Origin: Bacteroidaceae bacterium
GTDB lineage: Bacteria; Bacteroidota; Bacteroidia; Bacteroidales; Bacteroidaceae
Assembly: GCA_016302965.1 (NCBI GenBank)
Contig: JAEDMP010000018.1
Location: 1 to 34,127, forward strand
DNA: 34,127 nucleotides
Direction of reading: 5' to 3'
Shown one piece after another: positions 31,980 to 34,127 of this stretch (position 1 is its first letter; each line of letters starts with the position of its first letter). The notes beneath the pieces were generated by a model. It was not told the DNA's origin. It searched no databases and saw only the letters and a program-made list of their open reading frames with translations. Both the position numbers and the translations under genes were made by a program.

Positions 31980-34127
31980 TTATTCCAGCACAATCTTCCA
32001 GAGATAGGACTTGCCATCCACAAGGGCTCTTACCACATAGACACCGGTGGCGAGATGGTTGAGGCTGAGGGTGCCCGATGCTGCTGCCGCTACACGGGTG
32101 CCGTTGGTGGCCAGCAGTTCGATGGACGAAGCCTGGCAGCCCTCGCCCACAACGCTCAGACAGTTGTCGCCACACTGCAACGAGAGGTGGGCGACGTGGT
32201 TGGCGGATATGCCCGAGGTGTTGAGTTCGAACCAGGTGGCGCCTCCCTTGACGATGGCTGTGGCCGAATAGTGGACATCGACGTTGAGGCTGTGGGTAGC
32301 CTTACCATCCAGTTCTTCGGGGGCAAAACTGTAGTCGAAGTGGGTGTCGGCAATCAGACTGTTGTTCTTCTGCTCGCCGTCGATACGCACATCATAACCC
32401 AGCACGGGCATCTCCATCGGTTCGGCCATGCGCAGGTTCATACCCATCATCCAGTTGCCATAGATGGCAGCCATGGTGATGGAACTCCATGCCTTGCCGT
32501 CTTCGGAGTAGAGGTCGGAATAGTTGGTTACGGGACTCTCGGTGTCAACTGCGATGGTATAAGCCTCGGGAGCCACATCAAAACAGTCGATGACCAACTG
32601 ATAGGTGGCACCCTGCTCAATGGTGACCGGTTCGGTCAGACGGACGGTGTTCCACTGGTTGATGGCGATGTCGTCGGCCTCCACCTCCGCAATCTGTACC
32701 CCGTTCTTCAGCAGCATCAGCGTGTAGACCGCATCGCTGAGCGGATAGAAACGGAAGGAGGCAATCTCATAACCTACATAGCCCTTGAGCATCTGGGGGG
32801 TATAAATGGCAGAGGCAAGCAGGTTGTAATTGTTCTCGGCTGGACCCATCACGCCCTCCGTCGAGGGATGGTTGCCGGCATAGGTGATGAAGGTGGAGTC
32901 GCTGTCGAGCGGTGTCTGCCAACTGGCGCTGACGGTGCTGGCAGAAGTAGAGGCAATCTTCACCTCACGGACCGGTCGCAGCAACGATGTGTTCTCGCTG
33001 ATGGTCAGGGCGGTGGTGGCGGCAGCCGACTGGCGCTGGTCGCTGTAGACTGCACTCACACCCAACTCGTGACTTCCGGCAGTGAGCTGGGGCAGGGTGA
33101 AGCCCAACTGCTGGGTAGTGCCCATGGGCTGTCCGTCGGCAGAGATGGCGTAATGGAGAATCTCATCGATGTCGGTGGCTGCATCTTCGGGAGCGAAGAC
33201 GGCATCCATCACCCATGAGAAGTCATAGAAGACACCCTCTTGTTCGATGGCATTGGTGACCGAATAGAAATCGTCTTCACCTGCCACACGGGCAAGGTCG
33301 GAGTAGCCCTTGTCGGCATGACCGAAGTCCATACCGATGATGTCCGAAGATCCGACTGCATTGCGCACCTCCAGACTGATGATGAGGTCACCGGCTGGCA
33401 GGGCTAAGGGAGTGGTGAGCTGCACCTCGTTCTTCACACCATAGACCAACTGCTGGGTGACGGGCTGTGTATGCAGTTCCTGCAGTTTGCCGTCGGCACC
33501 ATGGGTGTAGACGTGGAGCGTCCAACTGTCCTGGCGGCTCATCGGATAGAAATGGATGCGCTGCAGCCGGCAGCCTTCATAGGCCTTGACCTCGTCGGCA
33601 TCAAAGCGGATGGCACATTCGATGGCGACATTCTCTGTCTGCAGACCGAAGCTCTGGAGATTCAGCCTGTCATAGTTGACATAGGTCTTGTTGATGAGAT
33701 TGGAGAAGGGTTTCTCCCATTGCAGCCATGCACCGCTGAAGCCCTGCTGACGGGCATAGATGGCTGTAGGTGCCTCGATACCCTTGGGCTGGATGCTGAT
33801 GGTGGCTGTTTCGCTGGCTGCTGACTCGGTAGTGGAGCCTCCTTCAGTGCCATAAACGGCAGTCACGGTATAATGGTAGTCCTGCTGGGCGAGCTGACCA
33901 TCGATATAAGTGGTGGCGACGAGTGGCTGGCTATTCAGTTTCACACCGTCGCGATAGAGGTTGTAGCCCACGATGTTGCGGGCACCCAAGGGAGCCTTCC
34001 AACGGATGCGGGCGGTAGAGATGTCGGACAACTGCTCGGCCTTGACTCCTACAGGACAGGCGGATGTGACGTTCTGTCCGAGTTTGACAATCATCGTCTG
34101 CAGCGAGACGAGTGGGGTGCCGTCGGC
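31980..34127 (-). CDS. Partial large secreted fibronectin-III-like protein with C-terminal sorting signal
   Basis: The minus-strand frame is open from the right edge (ADGTPLVSLQTMIVKL) to the stop at 31980, so at least 715 residues are seen and the N-terminus is outside the window; ATG 34094 is internal. Fibronectin-III-like domains are visible at the start (ARIRWKAPLGARNIVGYNLY, YHYTVTAVYGTEGG) and around residues 380-400 (VSASWQTPLDSD). Between them are beta-sandwich regions with galactose-binding-like pattern (CRLQRIHFYPMSRQDSWTLH; YVGYEIASFRFYPLSDAVYT). The last 65 residues (LQCGDNCLSVVGEG, LNHLATGVYVVRALVDGKSY) match a type IX secretion type A tail. In Prevotella such C-terminal parts often follow a cysteine-protease or adhesin domain, but the N-terminal domain is not visible. 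Confidence 0.8.
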   Translation of the reverse strand, partial: ADGTPLVSLQTMIVKLGQNVTSACPVGVKAEQLSDISTARIRWKAPLGARNIVGYNLYRDGVKLNSQPLVATTYIDGQLAQQDYHYTVTAVYGTEGGSTTESAASETATISIQPKGIEAPTAIYARQQGFSGAWLQWEKPFSNLINKTYVNYDRLNLQSFGLQTENVAIECAIRFDADEVKAYEGCRLQRIHFYPMSRQDSWTLHVYTHGADGKLQELHTQPVTQQLVYGVKNEVQLTTPLALPAGDLIISLEVRNAVGSSDIIGMDFGHADKGYSDLARVAGEDDFYSVTNAIEQEGVFYDFSWVMDAVFAPEDAATDIDEILHYAISADGQPMGTTQQLGFTLPQLTAGSHELGVSAVYSDQRQSAAATTALTISENTSLLRPVREVKIASTSASTVSASWQTPLDSDSTFITYAGNHPSTEGVMGPAENNYNLLASAIYTPQMLKGYVGYEIASFRFYPLSDAVYTLMLLKNGVQIAEVEADDIAINQWNTVRLTEPVTIEQGATYQLVIDCFDVAPEAYTIAVDTESPVTNYSDLYSEDGKAWSSITMAAIYGNWMMGMNLRMAEPMEMPVLGYDVRIDGEQKNNSLIADTHFDYSFAPEELDGKATHSLNVDVHYSATAIVKGGATWFELNTSGISANHVAHLSLQCGDNCLSVVGEGCQASSIELLATNGTRVAAAASGTLSLNHLATGVYVVRALVDGKSYLWKIVLE

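Overview
The window looks like part of a chromosome of a gut or rumen Bacteroidota, most likely Prevotella or a close relative (Segatella/Xylanibacter). The evidence is two SusC/SusD pairs, many lipobox lipoproteins, a Y_Y_Y/propeller AraC regulator, C-terminal tails resembling type IX secretion sorting signals, an ECF sigma/anti-sigma pair, and promoters of the Bacteroidota type (TTTG, about 20 nt, TAnnTTTG) rather than -35/-10. I see no rRNA, tRNA, CRISPR array, insertion sequence, integrase or phage gene.

Positions 1-13678 (+) hold one tightly packed run of genes: the end of a fasciclin-like protein, SusC1, SusD1, two fasciclin-domain lipoproteins, SusC2 and SusD2. Gaps are 3-52 bp with no convincing internal promoter or terminator, so this is probably one operon for outer-membrane glycan capture and import. 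It encodes no glycan-cleaving enzyme inside the window.

Positions 13766-21982 (+) hold two large paralogous secreted modular proteins, A and B, on either side of a membrane-bound SusR-like regulator. A and B differ in their N-terminal halves but share a 1028-bp stretch that is identical base for base, plus nearly identical terminator hairpins. This is the most striking feature of the window and points to recent gene conversion. The same repeat could also let the regulator be deleted by recombination.

Positions 22112-24700 (+) encode a GH95 alpha-L-fucosidase and 30213-31829 (+) a GH29 alpha-L-fucosidase, both with signal peptides. If they belong with the SusCD genes, the substrate is a fucosylated (or L-galactosylated) glycan; that link is inferred from position only.

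Between the two fucosidases lies a minus-strand block (29742 down to 24759): a GIN/DUF2807 beta-helix protein, an ECF sigma factor, a single-pass anti-sigma-like protein, a secreted protein of unknown family, and a MORN/Sel1-repeat protein with its own consensus promoter. The 470-bp gap before the GH29 gene carries a dense cluster of palindromic repeats. The right edge (31980-34127, minus) is the C-terminal part of a large secreted fibronectin-III-like protein that runs off the window.

Likely logic of the plus-strand locus: the regulator senses an oligosaccharide in the periplasm and activates capture genes (SusCD, fasciclin lipoproteins, A/B), while GH95 and GH29 remove fucose in the periplasm. 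All functional links are inferred from sequence and gene order.
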